A stretch of 64,000 bases of DNA from an uncultured Clostridia bacterium (GCA_947595585.1 CANQET010000010.1:1-64000); one strand, 5' to 3'. Counted from the first letter of the stretch, positions 8,149 to 16,798 are shown. Numbers and translations: made by a program. Notes: generated by a model not told the origin, from the letters alone.

Positions 8149-8230
8149 ACTGCGTACTTGCCGTGCCCGTCTTCGGCGGAAAATATTTATATTTTTCGGA
8201 AAAAAATCGTAAATCCAAACGCAAAACAGC

Positions 8231-8259
8231 TTGACGGAACTTTTCGGAGGTCCTATAAT
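8231..8259 (+). promoter_or_regulatory. Sigma-A promoter of rplM-rpsI
   Basis: TTGACG (-35, 8231-8236), 17-bp spacer, TATAAT (-10, 8254-8259). Transcription should start near 8266, giving a leader of about 100 nt before rplM. Confidence 0.85.
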
Positions 8260-8268
8260 AAAGAGGTA

Positions 8269-8324
8269 GTCGGCACATGACAGGCAGAACCGCTCGCCCC
8301 GGGCGTACCCAAAAAGGAGCCGAC
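8269..8324 (+). ncRNA. Probable L13-type ribosomal protein leader
   Basis: Three bases after the expected transcript start, GTCGGC (8269-8274) pairs with GCCGAC (8319-8324), enclosing a smaller GC-rich stem around CGCCCCGGGCG. In Firmicutes the rplM-rpsI operon is commonly preceded by a compact structured leader (L13 leader) bound by the encoded protein for feedback. Position and size fit; I cannot run a covariance model, so the family assignment is inference. Confidence 0.5.
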
Positions 8325-8366
8325 GCAACAAAGCTGCTGCCTTCATACAGATCAAGGAGTACAGAT

Positions 8367-8798
8367 ATGAAAACCTATATGGCAAGCGCGCAAACGGTTG
8401 AGAGAAAATGGTATGTCGTCGATGCGGACGGCATTCCTCTCGGTCGTCTTGCGTCGAAAGTCGCGGCGATCCTGCGCGGGAAGAATAAGCCTACCTTCAC
8501 CCCCAATGTCGATACGGGCGATTTTGTGATCATCATCAACAGCGATAAAGTCCTTCTCACGGGCAAGAAGCTCGAGAACAAGTTTTATCGCTATCACACG
8601 GGCTACATCGGCGGCCTTAAGGAGATCCCCTATGGCAAGATGATGGCCGAGCGGAGCGACGTCGCCGTCTACGAAGCCGTCCGCGGGATGCTTCCCAAGA
8701 ATTCGCTCGGAAGAACGATGATCAAGAAGCTGCGCGTCTACAAGGGCGCGGAGCACAAGCACGAGGCGCAGAAGCCCGAAGTGCTCAAATTATTTTAA
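8367..8798 (+). CDS. rplM: 50S ribosomal protein L13
   Basis: Early-assembling large-subunit protein, 143 residues (usual 142-150). Recognised from [19 protein letters not shown] at the start, [14 protein letters not shown], and the C-terminal [20 protein letters not shown] motif. RBS AAGGAG at 8354-8359 selects ATG 8367; the upstream in-frame extension overlaps the leader RNA. rpsI follows after 16 bases in the standard L13-S9 operon order. Confidence 0.98.
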   Translation: MKTYMASAQTVERKWYVVDADGIPLGRLASKVAAILRGKNKPTFTPNVDTGDFVIIINSDKVLLTGKKLENKFYRYHTGYIGGLKEIPYGKMMAERSDVAVYEAVRGMLPKNSLGRTMIKKLRVYKGAEHKHEAQKPEVLKLF

Positions 8799-8814
8799 GG
8801 TGAGGGGATAGGAT

Positions 8815-9228
8815 ATGGCGAAAACGACGATCAAGAAGAAACTGCAGTTCTGGGGAACGGGCAGAAGAAAGAAGGCTATCGCACGCGTGCGCTTGATTCC
8901 GGGCGGCACGGGCGCGATCGTCATCAACGACCGCACCCTCGAGGACTATTTCCCCCAGGGGACGACGCAGTATGTCGTAAAGCAGCCCCTTGCCGAGATC
9001 GGCGCCGAAGGAAAATATGATATCTTCGTCAACGTCATCGGCGGCGGCTATACGGGTCAGGCGGGCGCTATCCGCCTCGGGATCTCGAGAGCGCTTCTCG
9101 AAGCCGAACCCGAGACGCGCCCCGCGCTCAAGAAGGCGGGCTTCCTCACGAGAGATCCCCGCGTCAAAGAGAGAAAGAAATACGGTCTCAAGAAAGCACG
9201 CAGAGCACCGCAGTTCTCCAAGAGATGA
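8815..9228 (+). CDS. rpsI: 30S ribosomal protein S9
   Basis: Small-subunit head protein, 137 residues. [14 protein letters not shown] near the N-terminus and the basic C-terminal tail [17 protein letters not shown], whose final Lys-Arg reaches the P-site tRNA, are diagnostic. It is cotranscribed with rplM and followed at once by a strong terminator. Confidence 0.98.
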   Translation: MAKTTIKKKLQFWGTGRRKKAIARVRLIPGGTGAIVINDRTLEDYFPQGTTQYVVKQPLAEIGAEGKYDIFVNVIGGGYTGQAGAIRLGISRALLEAEPETRPALKKAGFLTRDPRVKERKKYGLKKARRAPQFSKR

Positions 9229-9231
9229 TCG

Positions 9232-9259
9232 AAAACCGACCCACGCGGGTCGGTTTTTT
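9232..9259 (+). terminator. Terminator of the rplM-rpsI operon
   Basis: AAAACCGACCC and GGGTCGGTTTTTT form a stem with an ACGC loop and a T-tail, directly after the rpsI stop. Confidence 0.9.
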
Positions 9260-9299
9260 GCAAAGAATGCCTTAAAAAAGAACGCATAAGGAGGGACGC

Positions 9300-10112
9300 A
9301 TGCTGCACGAAACGATCGATCTGTATCGGGAATTTTCGCTTCCGCGCGAAGGCGCAAACGGGGGAAAGCTCACCGTCTTTGCCCGAAGCCCCAATCCCGA
9401 AAACGCGCCCAAGCTCCGCCCTGCGGCCCTCGTCATCCCGGGCGGCGGCTACAATATGGTCTCCTTCCGCGAGGGGGAGCCCGTGGCGATCCCCCTGCTT
9501 TCGGCGGGGTACGCTGTATTTGTTCTCGAATATTCGGTGCGCTGCGCCTACCCCGTCCCCCTCGACGAAGCCCTGCTCGCGATGCGCTACATCCGTGAAA
9601 ACGCGGCGCGCTTCGGGGTAGACAAGGGGCATGTCGCGGCCTTCGGCTTCTCCGCGGGCGGACACCTCTTGGGGCTGCTCGCGACGGCGACGCGGGAGGA
9701 ACTTCATCTCGGCTCCCGCCCCGACGCCGCAGTCTTCGGCTACAGCGTCGTCTCGACGGGTCCCTTCACCCATGAGGATACGGCCGCCACGATCTCGGGG
9801 GGCGACGAGGCCCTGCGCGCCGCTCTCTCCGTGGAGAAGCGGGTCACGGAAGATACGCCGCCCTGCTTCATCTGGCACACAATGCAAGACGGCTTGGTCC
9901 CCGTCGAAAATTCTCTGCTCCTTGCCGCCGCCTGCAGAAAGGCGGGGGTGCCCTTCGCGCTGCACATCTTCGAACAGGGCGGGCACGGCTTGAGCACGGC
10001 GACGGTGGAGACGGCCGACTATGCCGGCGCCGCGGGGGACAATGCGAACGTGCGCGCATGGCTCGATCTCGCCCTTGCGTGGCTCAAGCTCCGCGGGTTT
10101 ACGGTCGTCTGA
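9300..10112 (+). CDS. Alpha/beta-hydrolase esterase (acetyl-xylan esterase/BD-FAE-like)
   Basis: A 270-residue cytoplasmic serine hydrolase, with no signal peptide. The oxyanion-hole motif is PGGGY (47-51). The nucleophile elbow GFSAGG has Ser118, and the acid and base fit Asp197 (MQDGLVPV) and His229 (QGGHGLS). This arrangement is found in small esterases that remove acetyl or feruloyl groups from plant oligosaccharides, which fits the GH43 enzymes elsewhere in the window; the substrate is inference. RBS GGAGG precedes ATG 9300. Its stop codon abuts the stop of a convergent small gene. Confidence 0.88.
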   Translation: MLHETIDLYREFSLPREGANGGKLTVFARSPNPENAPKLRPAALVIPGGGYNMVSFREGEPVAIPLLSAGYAVFVLEYSVRCAYPVPLDEALLAMRYIRENAARFGVDKGHVAAFGFSAGGHLLGLLATATREELHLGSRPDAAVFGYSVVSTGPFTHEDTAATISGGDEALRAALSVEKRVTEDTPPCFIWHTMQDGLVPVENSLLLAAACRKAGVPFALHIFEQGGHGLSTATVETADYAGAAGDNANVRAWLDLALAWLKLRGFTVV

Positions 10113-10316
10113 TCATTTTTTGATGCGGCGGCTCGCCCTCTCGTGGCGGTCCAGAAAGCCGCCCACCGCCGTGCCCCCTTCGGGCTCCTTTTTGGGGGCC
10201 TCTCCGTAGGAGGGCGCATCGAAGGCGGCGTCGGGCGTACGTTTTTCCGTCTTGGGCGGATCCTCCGTCATGGCGGCAAGCGCATCGAGCAGTTCGAAGA
10301 TACCGAATTTTTCCAT
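10113..10316 (-). CDS. Small hypothetical protein, convergent with the esterase
   Basis: A 67-residue protein starting MEKFGIFELLDALAAM, followed by a polar, proline- and lysine-rich stretch and ending FLDRHERASRRIKK. A good RBS (GAGGGAGA) lies about 5 bases before its ATG, which is why I accept it. No transmembrane segment or known domain is seen. The ordered hydrophobic N-terminus, disordered middle and helical basic end suggest a short linker or adaptor-like protein, but the function is unknown. Its stop (10113-10115) touches the stop of the esterase gene with no bases between. Confidence 0.6.
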   Translation of the reverse strand: MEKFGIFELLDALAAMTEDPPKTEKRTPDAAFDAPSYGEAPKKEPEGGTAVGGFLDRHERASRRIKK

Positions 10317-10418
10317 AAGATCTCCCTCTTGGGGCGGCAAAACGGGGCTGCATTCCCAAAAAACGCGGCTTCCTTGTAAAATTTCTCAAAGAAAACGCGC
10401 AAGCGGCGCAACTTTTGA

Positions 10419-10447
10419 TTGCCAAATGCCTCATTTTAGTTTATAAT
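10419..10447 (+). promoter_or_regulatory. Promoter of the doubly anchored lipoprotein
   Basis: TTGCCA (-35, 10419-10424), 17-bp spacer, TATAAT (-10, 10442-10447). A small CGGAG-AAA-CTCCG hairpin lies in the leader near 10469-10481. Confidence 0.75.
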
Positions 10448-10503
10448 AGTTGTTGTATCTTTTAGAACGGAGAAACTCCGAATACCAAAAAGGTCATACG
10501 AAT

Positions 10504-12894
10504 ATGCGCAAATCCATCAAAAAGATCGTTGCTGTCGCTACGGCGGCGGCGCTTGCAGCGGGGACGTTCGCTCTTGCTTCGTGCGGGAGCCGCTTCACCG
10601 CGCCCACGGGTCTGCCCGAGAAATATGAAGAAGTCACCTCGAATGGCGGTTTCGTCGTCTCCGTCGGGAATTACTACTACTTCATCAACGGCATGGAGAC
10701 CTACACCTCCGATAACACCTACGGCAAGCCCGTCAAGGGCGCCCTGATGCGCGTGAAGAAATCGGAGCTCGCCGAAAACAAGTCCGAGACGGTCATCCCC
10801 TCCCTCATGGTGGCGGGGGACACGACTGCGGGCATCTATGTGTATAGCGACAGAGTGTATTATGCCACGCCCACGAACATCAAGAACACGGCGGGCGTCG
10901 TCGAAAACACCTATCTCGACTTCGCGAGCGCCAAGCTCGACGGGACAGGAATCAAGACGCACTTCCGTCTCGCGACGAACACGACGCCCTTCCGCTATGT
11001 TGAGCTCGACGGCACCGTCTATGTGCTCTACGTCGAGGGCAGTTCGGACTACACCCTCCACTCCTACAACCTCACGACGGATGCCGATACCATCCTCGCG
11101 AAGGGGGCGACGAAGTATGTGTTCTGCACCGAAAACGCCGCAGACGGCGCCGCCAAGGCAGATCCTTGGATCTACTACACGATGGCCGTCGGCGATAAGC
11201 AGGACAGCGACGGCGCCGTAAGCTACGACTACAACCAGATTTACCGCGTCCGTGCCGATGCGACCGAAGTCCCCGAGGGCTACGCGTACGGCGAAGACGA
11301 CTATTGGGATATGGACTACATCGAGGAGAATCTCGACGGCGAGATTCCCTATGTGAACCTCGGCGAGCTCGTGCTCGACGGGCGGGGCTACCGTACGCCC
11401 AAGACGGCCTTCAGTCACAGTGCAGAAGAGCCCGCGGCGCCCTTCGGCTACACCTACACGCTGCAGTCCTATGCAAACGGCGGCATCTACTTCACCCGCA
11501 CCCAGCTCTCGACGGGCGGCAACACGACGGGCACGAACGGGACGCTCTACTTCTACGACACGGAGACCCTTGCGGACAGCGTGGCGCAAAACGATACGCT
11601 CGACGTCGTGGCGAACTCTTCGGACGCCTCCTCCAAGGCGACGACCTCGGCGAAGTTCTATCGCGACGATAAGGGCCACCACTATCTCTACGTCTCCAAC
11701 TCCAACATCTACCGTGTCGACGTCGCCGAAGACGGGACGCCGAGCGAGCTCGAAGTGGCCTATGATATCGGCTCCGCGACCCTCCTCTATCTCGCGTCCG
11801 ATCCCACGGAGACCTATGAATACGTCTACTTCACCCGCGGCAACGGCAGCGGCACGTCCGTCGAACGGGCGGTCTACAACGGGACGGCCGAGGATTATCG
11901 CAACCTCACCTTCACCGATCCCGACGGCACCCATCACGAGAACGAGGCCTTCCGCTCGGCCAAAGTGCTCAACCTGCAGCACACGACGGGTTGGTATAAC
12001 TACGAAGTCATCGACGGCAACGTCTTCTATGCGGACGGCGGTTCGGATGTGCTTGGCAGTGCGATGAACTATGTGAACGTCGTCAGCCTCAACAATGCGG
12101 ACGGCACCCTCATGACCAATCCCGAGCTCGAGGACTTCAACGAAAAGTACGAAGAGATGATGGATGCGAGCGCCAAGACGGGCTACCTCGCCAAACTCAC
12201 CGATGAGGGCAACACCAAGCTCTCCGCCGCGCTCAAGTACTTCTACTACACGGGCGAGACCAAAAAATTCTACGAGAACATCTCCTCCGCAGAGGACAAC
12301 GGCAAGAACAACACCTACCTCTATTCCGAAGAGGAGCAGGCGGCGTTCAAGGCCTTCACCGAGGGCACGGGCGAGACGGCCGATCTCTTCAAGGATGCGG
12401 CAGGAAAATCGTATCGCACCTATTCCTACTTCAACACGCAGCTCGGCGCCATGAGCGAGAGCGACAAAGAGACGGCAGAGACCTATTGGACGGACGCGCT
12501 CGAGAAGTACACCCCGCCGCAGACCGACGACGAAGGGCTTGCATGGTGGGCGTGGATGCTCATCGGGATCGCGATCGGCGTCGTGGTCATCGGCGGCGTT
12601 CTTGCGGCAGTGTTCGTCGTCAAGGCGAAGAACAAGCAGAAGGCGCCCGTCGCCGCGAAGCCCCATGTGGATACCGAGGACGACCGCGAGATCGACGTGT
12701 ATGCCGTAGAGCCCGAAGAGGCGCCTGCGGAAGAGCCCGAAGCTACCGGGCAGCCTTCCGAGGCTACGGAAGAAGCGCCCGAAGAAGTGCCTTCCGAGGC
12801 GGCGGAAGAAGCCGAAGAAGCGCCCGAGGCCGAGAATGCCGAAGCGCCCGAAACGGGCGCCGAAGAAGGGCAGGATCCGCCCGCGGCCGAGTAA
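10504..12894 (+). CDS. Large lipoprotein with C-terminal membrane helix and acidic tail
   Basis: A 796-residue protein. The signal peptide ends in a lipobox LASC with Cys27 as the lipidated residue. The extracellular part (28-680) is tyrosine-rich with repeated short beta segments such as NYYYFINGM and HYLYVSNSNIYRVD, a layout like DUF5050/beta-propeller surface proteins, but I cannot assign a family. Residues about 682-708 (WWAWMLIGIAIGVVVIGGVL onward) form one transmembrane helix followed by Lys-rich residues. The final 85 residues are a low-complexity Glu/Ala/Pro tail that should lie in the cytoplasm. Two membrane anchors in one protein are unusual. Own promoter and terminator, so monocistronic. 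I chose ATG 10504 because the signal peptide starts there. Confidence 0.8.
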   Translation: MRKSIKKIVAVATAAALAAGTFALASCGSRFTAPTGLPEKYEEVTSNGGFVVSVGNYYYFINGMETYTSDNTYGKPVKGALMRVKKSELAENKSETVIPSLMVAGDTTAGIYVYSDRVYYATPTNIKNTAGVVENTYLDFASAKLDGTGIKTHFRLATNTTPFRYVELDGTVYVLYVEGSSDYTLHSYNLTTDADTILAKGATKYVFCTENAADGAAKADPWIYYTMAVGDKQDSDGAVSYDYNQIYRVRADATEVPEGYAYGEDDYWDMDYIEENLDGEIPYVNLGELVLDGRGYRTPKTAFSHSAEEPAAPFGYTYTLQSYANGGIYFTRTQLSTGGNTTGTNGTLYFYDTETLADSVAQNDTLDVVANSSDASSKATTSAKFYRDDKGHHYLYVSNSNIYRVDVAEDGTPSELEVAYDIGSATLLYLASDPTETYEYVYFTRGNGSGTSVERAVYNGTAEDYRNLTFTDPDGTHHENEAFRSAKVLNLQHTTGWYNYEVIDGNVFYADGGSDVLGSAMNYVNVVSLNNADGTLMTNPELEDFNEKYEEMMDASAKTGYLAKLTDEGNTKLSAALKYFYYTGETKKFYENISSAEDNGKNNTYLYSEEEQAAFKAFTEGTGETADLFKDAAGKSYRTYSYFNTQLGAMSESDKETAETYWTDALEKYTPPQTDDEGLAWWAWMLIGIAIGVVVIGGVLAAVFVVKAKNKQKAPVAAKPHVDTEDDREIDVYAVEPEEAPAEEPEATGQPSEATEEAPEEVPSEAAEEAEEAPEAENAEAPETGAEEGQDPPAAE

Positions 12895-12908
12895 CGCAGC
12901 AGCACATC

Positions 12909-12936
12909 GAGCCACCCGTGCAGGGTGGCTCTTTTA
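12909..12936 (+). terminator. Terminator of the doubly anchored lipoprotein gene
   Basis: GAGCCACCC and GGGTGGCTC form a perfect 9-bp stem with a GTGCA loop, then TTTT. Confidence 0.85.
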
Positions 12937-13041
12937 TGCCGAAAACGTGCGCTTTTTCCCAAAACGCGGGAGAAAATCGTAGGCCGCCGAAAAATTTTCC
13001 GTAAAATACAGAATTTTTTTGGAAAACGTACGAAAAAACAG

Positions 13042-13070
13042 TTTACAAAAGAAATAATTCGTAATATTAT
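13042..13070 (+). promoter_or_regulatory. Promoter of the acidic zinc-ribbon gene
   Basis: TTTACA (13042-13047), 17-bp spacer, TATTAT (13065-13070), in a locally AT-rich stretch. Confidence 0.7.
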
Positions 13071-13101
13071 TTATTAGCCCGTAAGGTACGGAGGGAGGAA
13101 T

Positions 13102-13599
13102 ATGATCAAGTATATCAAATGTCCGCGCTGCGAGCTCAATTATATCGACGCGGAAAAGCAGGAATATTGCGACGTCTGTCTCAATGAGATGAAGGGGATC
13201 GTGAGCGACCCCTTCGATATGGAGGACGCCGACGACGACGCCGCCACGGAGCTTTGCCCCATCTGCGGGGAAAACATGATGCGCCCCGGCGAGAAGATGT
13301 GCGAAGAGTGCCGCAAGAAGGCCGAGTACGAGGAAGAGGAGCCCGATCCCGAAGAGGACGACGAGTGGCGCGAATACCTCGACGACGACACGGATGCCGA
13401 CCTCGACTCCGAGATCGGGGAGATCGACGAGACCTTCGACGACGACTTCGACGACGAGGAACAGGAAGAGACGTATGAGGGGAACGACGACGAAGAGGAC
13501 CTCGAATATGTCACAGGCGATGAAATCTATTCCCTCGGCGGCGATGACGACGACGATGACGACGACGATGATGAGAGCGGAGAGGGTGATGATTTCTGA
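13102..13599 (+). CDS. Acidic protein with two zinc ribbons
   Basis: A 165-residue protein of unknown function. The first zinc ribbon uses Cys7, Cys10, Cys23 and Cys26, and the second uses Cys52, Cys55, Cys67 and Cys70, each as CxxC pairs. From residue 75 on the chain is almost entirely Asp/Glu and ends in a run of ten aspartates before SGEGDDF. Such a tail suggests DNA mimicry, chaperoning of basic partners or metal buffering, none of which can be decided here. Strong RBS (GGAGGGAGG) before ATG 13102; monocistronic, with its own promoter and terminator. Confidence 0.82.
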   Translation: MIKYIKCPRCELNYIDAEKQEYCDVCLNEMKGIVSDPFDMEDADDDAATELCPICGENMMRPGEKMCEECRKKAEYEEEEPDPEEDDEWREYLDDDTDADLDSEIGEIDETFDDDFDDEEQEETYEGNDDEEDLEYVTGDEIYSLGGDDDDDDDDDDESGEGDDF

Positions 13600-13602
13600 A
13601 AA

Positions 13603-13628
13603 GATCGGGGTGTCCCCCCGATTTTTTC
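13603..13628 (+). terminator. Terminator of the acidic zinc-ribbon gene
   Basis: ATCGGGG and CCCCGAT around a short loop, followed by TTTTT. A module A repeat starts 27 bases further on. Confidence 0.85.
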
Positions 13629-13654
13629 TTGCTTGTTTGGACTTCGTACTTACG

Positions 13655-14290
13655 AACTGCGGATAAGCTGCGCAATACTGCGTCGAACTGCGCTTTCCTC
13701 GGTCGTGTACGACAAAGTACACTCCCGTCGGAAATGCTCGTTCTCCTTGTCTTGCTTGCTTCTCCGCAGTTTGACGGTTACCCGTTGTCGCGCATGATTT
13801 GCATACATGGTTTCCCATTTTCGTTTACCATGCGCGTCATCCCCTCCATTGGAGGGGGGTAGGGGGGTGGGCAGGAAACGGCGGGGCGTATTCCGAGCGC
13901 AAGGCCTACCCCCATCGGGGGGAGGCTCCGCCGTAGGCGGTGGTGGGGGGCAAGGGAGACGACGAAGTCTATCATGAGCGACCTCATCCCGAACGAAGCG
14001 TAGCGAAGTGAGCGGATCTTAAGATTCACTCACCCCTAACGGGGTTCGGAATGAGGGTTGGACTTCGTATTGGCCTCGCGCGCACCCCCCGACACGGCTC
14101 ATCCCATGCGACACCCCCTCCATTGGAGAACAGACCACATACCCCCTCCATCAGAGAACAGACCACCACCCCCTCCAATGGAGGGGGGTAGGGGGGTGGG
14201 CAGGAAACCGAGGTGGCCCCTCCCGCGCGTCCCCTCGGCTCCCCTCGCAGGGGAGCTGTCACGGCAAAGGCCGTGACTGAGGGGTTTCCA
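13655..14290. repeat. Composite intergenic repeat cluster 4 (short A, D, F without hairpin, C, D array, E)
   Basis: A 117-bp module A at 13655-13771 keeps both terminal repeats but lacks most of the interior. Module D is at about 13840-13873. Module F at 13897-13965 lacks the hairpin. A full module C palindrome is at 13982-14055 (CCTCATCCCGAA to TTCGGAATGAGG), three D-type palindromes lie between 14102 and 14200, and module E at 14226-14288 ends just before the comF RBS. No gene seen. Confidence 0.83.
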
Positions 14291-14310
14291 TCCACCAAGG
14301 AGAAACACCC

Positions 14311-15045
14311 ATGGAGCTCATTGCACGCATCAAAAAAGCCGTCAAGCAATACGACGACACCCACAACTTCACCTGTGATATTTGCGGCAGGGAGGTCTTC
14401 GCCAACGAGCGCATCTGTGCGCCCTGCGAAAAACTTCTCCCCTTCAACAACGCCCTCGTCTGCCCCTACTGCGGGCGGCGGGTCAAGGAGGAGGGCGCCT
14501 GCATCGAATGCAAGGCGAGTCCGCTCGGCGTGAAGAAGGCCCGTTCGGTCTTCGTGCACGAGGGCGAAGCGGCGCGGCTCGTCGTGCGCTTCAAGCGCGG
14601 CGAAAAGTACCTCTACCGCACGATAATCGATACCATGGTGCCGCTTTTTGATGCGGAGTTCTCCTTCGTACAGGGCATTGTCGCCGTGCCGATGACCGAA
14701 AAAGCCGAGAAAAAGCGGGGCTACAACCAAGCGCGGCTGCTTGCGGAAGAGCTTTCCGCGCGCACGGGCGTGCTCTTTCTCGATGCCCTCCGCAAGGAGA
14801 AGGAGACCCCTTCGCAGAAATTCCTCTCCCGCCGCGACCGCGAGAAGAACCTCGAGGGGTGCTTCCGTGCCGACCGTGCCCTCGTCAAGGGCAAAAAACT
14901 TCTCATCATCGACGATACCCTCACCACGGGGGCGACGATCTCCGCCGTCGCCGCGGCGCTCAAGCGTGCCAAGGCGGGTGAGCTCTACGCGCTCACCGTG
15001 ACGAGCGTGGAAAACAAGACGCCTTTCGGCATCCCCGAGGAATAA
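14311..15045 (+). CDS. comF: ComF family protein (amidophosphoribosyltransferase-like)
   Basis: A 244-residue ComFC-type protein linked to DNA uptake and single-strand DNA handling. Two N-terminal zinc ribbons use Cys22/25/36/39 and Cys51/54/64/67. The phosphoribosyltransferase fold follows, with the PRPP-loop motif LLIIDDTLTTGAT at about 198-210 and KRGYNQARLLA typical of the family. RBS AAGGAGA at 14298-14304. It stands alone rather than with comFA, as in many Clostridia. The gene starts about 20 bases after a repeat cluster, so its promoter probably lies within the repeats or upstream. Confidence 0.93.
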   Translation: MELIARIKKAVKQYDDTHNFTCDICGREVFANERICAPCEKLLPFNNALVCPYCGRRVKEEGACIECKASPLGVKKARSVFVHEGEAARLVVRFKRGEKYLYRTIIDTMVPLFDAEFSFVQGIVAVPMTEKAEKKRGYNQARLLAEELSARTGVLFLDALRKEKETPSQKFLSRRDREKNLEGCFRADRALVKGKKLLIIDDTLTTGATISAVAAALKRAKAGELYALTVTSVENKTPFGIPEE

Positions 15046-15170
15046 TCTTTCCCCTGCATGAATAGCATAAATGTGGAAATGGGGTAGAAAAAACCGACAA
15101 AATTTCGCTTTTTTCGGCAAAACTCTCCCGTTTCCGCGGCCGAAAATATTCTATCATGTAGGTGTTTGAA

Positions 15171-15941
15171 ATGCGATTTATCACCGTACGTCTCCGCTCC
15201 ATCGTGCTGGCGGCGGCCATGGCGGGAGCGCTCGGGCTGGGCTGTCTCACGGCCAATGCCGCAGGCGCCGAAGAGGTCTACATGAGCGGGACGCGCTCCC
15301 TGCCCATCTACTGCGTCGATCGGGACGACGGCAAAGTTGCCCTCTCCTTCGATTGCGCTTGGGGCGTCGATCACACCGATGCGATCCTCACGACGCTCGC
15401 GGAAGAAAAGGTGCGCGTCACCTTCTTTACCGTCCAATTCTGGGCGGAAAAGTACCCCGAGTACGTGCAAAAGATCGCAGAAGCGGGCCACGAGATCGGC
15501 ACGCACAGCGCCACGCATTCCTATATGTCCCGCCTCAAAGAGGCCGAGATCCGCTCCGAGCTCGCTTCCTCTTCCGAGGCGATCTCAACCATCACCCAAA
15601 AGCCCGTGGAGCTCTTCCGCCCGCCCTATGGGGATTACGACGACCTGCTCATCGATACCGTAAACGCGATGGGGCTGTACCCCATCCAATGGGATGTGGA
15701 CTCCCTCGATTGGAAGGACCTCAGCGCCTCGGATATCGCCGCGCGCATCGTCTCCCGCGTGAAGAGCGGCTCCATCATCCTGATGCACAACAATGGGCTG
15801 CATACGGCCGAAGCCCTGCCCATCGTCATCGGCACCCTGCGCTCCAACGGCTTCACCTTCGTGCCGATCGGGGAACTCATCTACCGCGAGAATTACACGA
15901 TCGATGCAAGCGGCCGCCAGATCCCCAAGGGGAGCGCGTAA
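15171..15941 (+). CDS. Polysaccharide deacetylase, PdaB-like
   Basis: A NodB-type metal-dependent deacetylase of peptidoglycan or chitin-like sugars, 256 residues. Signal peptide or membrane anchor 1-33. Motif 1 is SFDCAWG with the metal Asp61; motif 2 is HSATH with His112 and His116; motif 3 is RPPYG from Arg150; HNNGLHT near the end gives the last active-site His. The replacement of the usual TFDDGP by SFDCAWG is typical of the PdaB/sporulation subgroup, so a role in spore cortex or envelope is likely. ATG 15171 has AGGTG six bases upstream. An SSB-like gene follows after 65 bases. Confidence 0.9.
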   Translation: MRFITVRLRSIVLAAAMAGALGLGCLTANAAGAEEVYMSGTRSLPIYCVDRDDGKVALSFDCAWGVDHTDAILTTLAEEKVRVTFFTVQFWAEKYPEYVQKIAEAGHEIGTHSATHSYMSRLKEAEIRSELASSSEAISTITQKPVELFRPPYGDYDDLLIDTVNAMGLYPIQWDVDSLDWKDLSASDIAARIVSRVKSGSIILMHNNGLHTAEALPIVIGTLRSNGFTFVPIGELIYRENYTIDASGRQIPKGSA

Positions 15942-16006
15942 ACGCCCAAAAAATGCAAATGACCCGTACCCCACATGGGCTGCGGCGACGTCCGAAAGGA
16001 GGACTT

Positions 16007-16687
16007 ATGGATCACGATCCCGAAAAGAACAACAAGGTCTACATCTATGGCGAAATCGTGTCGGAAGCGACCTTCTCGCACGAGGTCTACGGCGAAGGTT
16101 TTTATGAATTATCGATACGGGTCCCCCGCCTTTCGGGGCAGGCGGATGTTCTTCCCGTCACCATCTCCGAACGCCTCATCCGCGGGAACGACCTCACCGT
16201 GGGCAGCATGCTCTCCGCCGTGGGGCAGTTCCGCAGCTACAATAAGCTCGAGGGGGGAAGGTCCCGCCTCATGCTCACCGTCTTCGTGCGGGAACTCGTC
16301 GAGCCAGGCGCCTCGCGTAACCCGAACAGCATCGTGCTCTCGGGCTACATCTGTAAGCCGCCTATCTATCGTACGACGCCCTTCAACCGCGAGATCGCGG
16401 ATCTGCTCCTCGCCGTCAACCGCGCGTACAATAAGTCCGACTACATCCCCTGCATCGCATGGGGACGCAACGCCCGCTTTGTGCAAAATCTCAAGGTGGG
16501 GGATAGAGTCGCCCTCTCGGGCAGGATCCAGAGCCGCGAATACCAGAAGCGCCTCTCCGAGACCGAGACCGTCACCATGACGGCCTACGAAGTCTCCATT
16601 TCCAAGCTCGCCGCCTTCGACGAAGGCGAGGATTTCGACGTCGACGAGGAATTCGACCTCTACGCTCTCCCCTCCGCCCATCAATAA
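16007..16687 (+). CDS. SSB-like protein with two OB-type halves
   Basis: A 226-residue protein. The second half (about 110-190: NSIVLSGYICKPPIYRTTPF, ADLLLAVNRAY, YIPCIAWGRNARF, VGDRVALSGRIQSREYQ) is a clear single-strand DNA-binding OB fold. The first half (VYIYGEIVSEATFSHEV, GFYELSIRVPRLSG, LPVTISERLI) looks like a second, diverged OB fold. The tail is acidic but lacks the classic DDIPF end, so it is probably not the main replicative SSB; a role in recombination or competence next to comF is inference. RBS AAAGGAGGA at 15995-16003. Earlier in-frame extensions run antiphase through the deacetylase gene and are not real. Confidence 0.85.
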   Translation: MDHDPEKNNKVYIYGEIVSEATFSHEVYGEGFYELSIRVPRLSGQADVLPVTISERLIRGNDLTVGSMLSAVGQFRSYNKLEGGRSRLMLTVFVRELVEPGASRNPNSIVLSGYICKPPIYRTTPFNREIADLLLAVNRAYNKSDYIPCIAWGRNARFVQNLKVGDRVALSGRIQSREYQKRLSETETVTMTAYEVSISKLAAFDEGEDFDVDEEFDLYALPSAHQ

Positions 16688-16706
16688 TTTCCTGTGGTAG
16701 AAACAC

Positions 16707-16742
16707 CACCCCCTCCGCGAGGGGGGACCAAGGGGGTAGGCC
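16707..16742. repeat. Module D-type palindrome
   Basis: CACCCCCTCCGCGAGGGGGG followed by ACCAAGGGGGTAGG: one isolated D-type unit between two convergent genes. Confidence 0.7.
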
Positions 16743-16775
16743 TTGCGCGCAGGAGCCGCCCCCCACATAAAACAC

Positions 16776-16798
16776 GCGCCCGAGGTTCCCTCGGGCGC
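16776..16798. terminator. Bidirectional terminator between convergent genes
   Basis: GCGCCCGAGG pairs perfectly with CCTCGGGCGC around a 3-nt loop. It serves the SSB-like gene (plus) and the zinc-ribbon/LRR gene (minus, followed by GTGTTTTA). The U-tract is short on both sides. Confidence 0.65.

Noticed and set aside
13500..13598. GAC/GAT trinucleotide-like run as a microsatellite
   Set aside because: It encodes the polyaspartate end of the acidic protein in frame and is interrupted by other acidic codons; low-complexity coding sequence rather than an intergenic repeat.
15353..16687. 444-codon frame apparently extending the SSB-like gene back through the deacetylase gene
   Set aside because: The 5' part overlaps the deacetylase in another frame and is arginine-rich nonsense; the real start at 16007 has a strong RBS.
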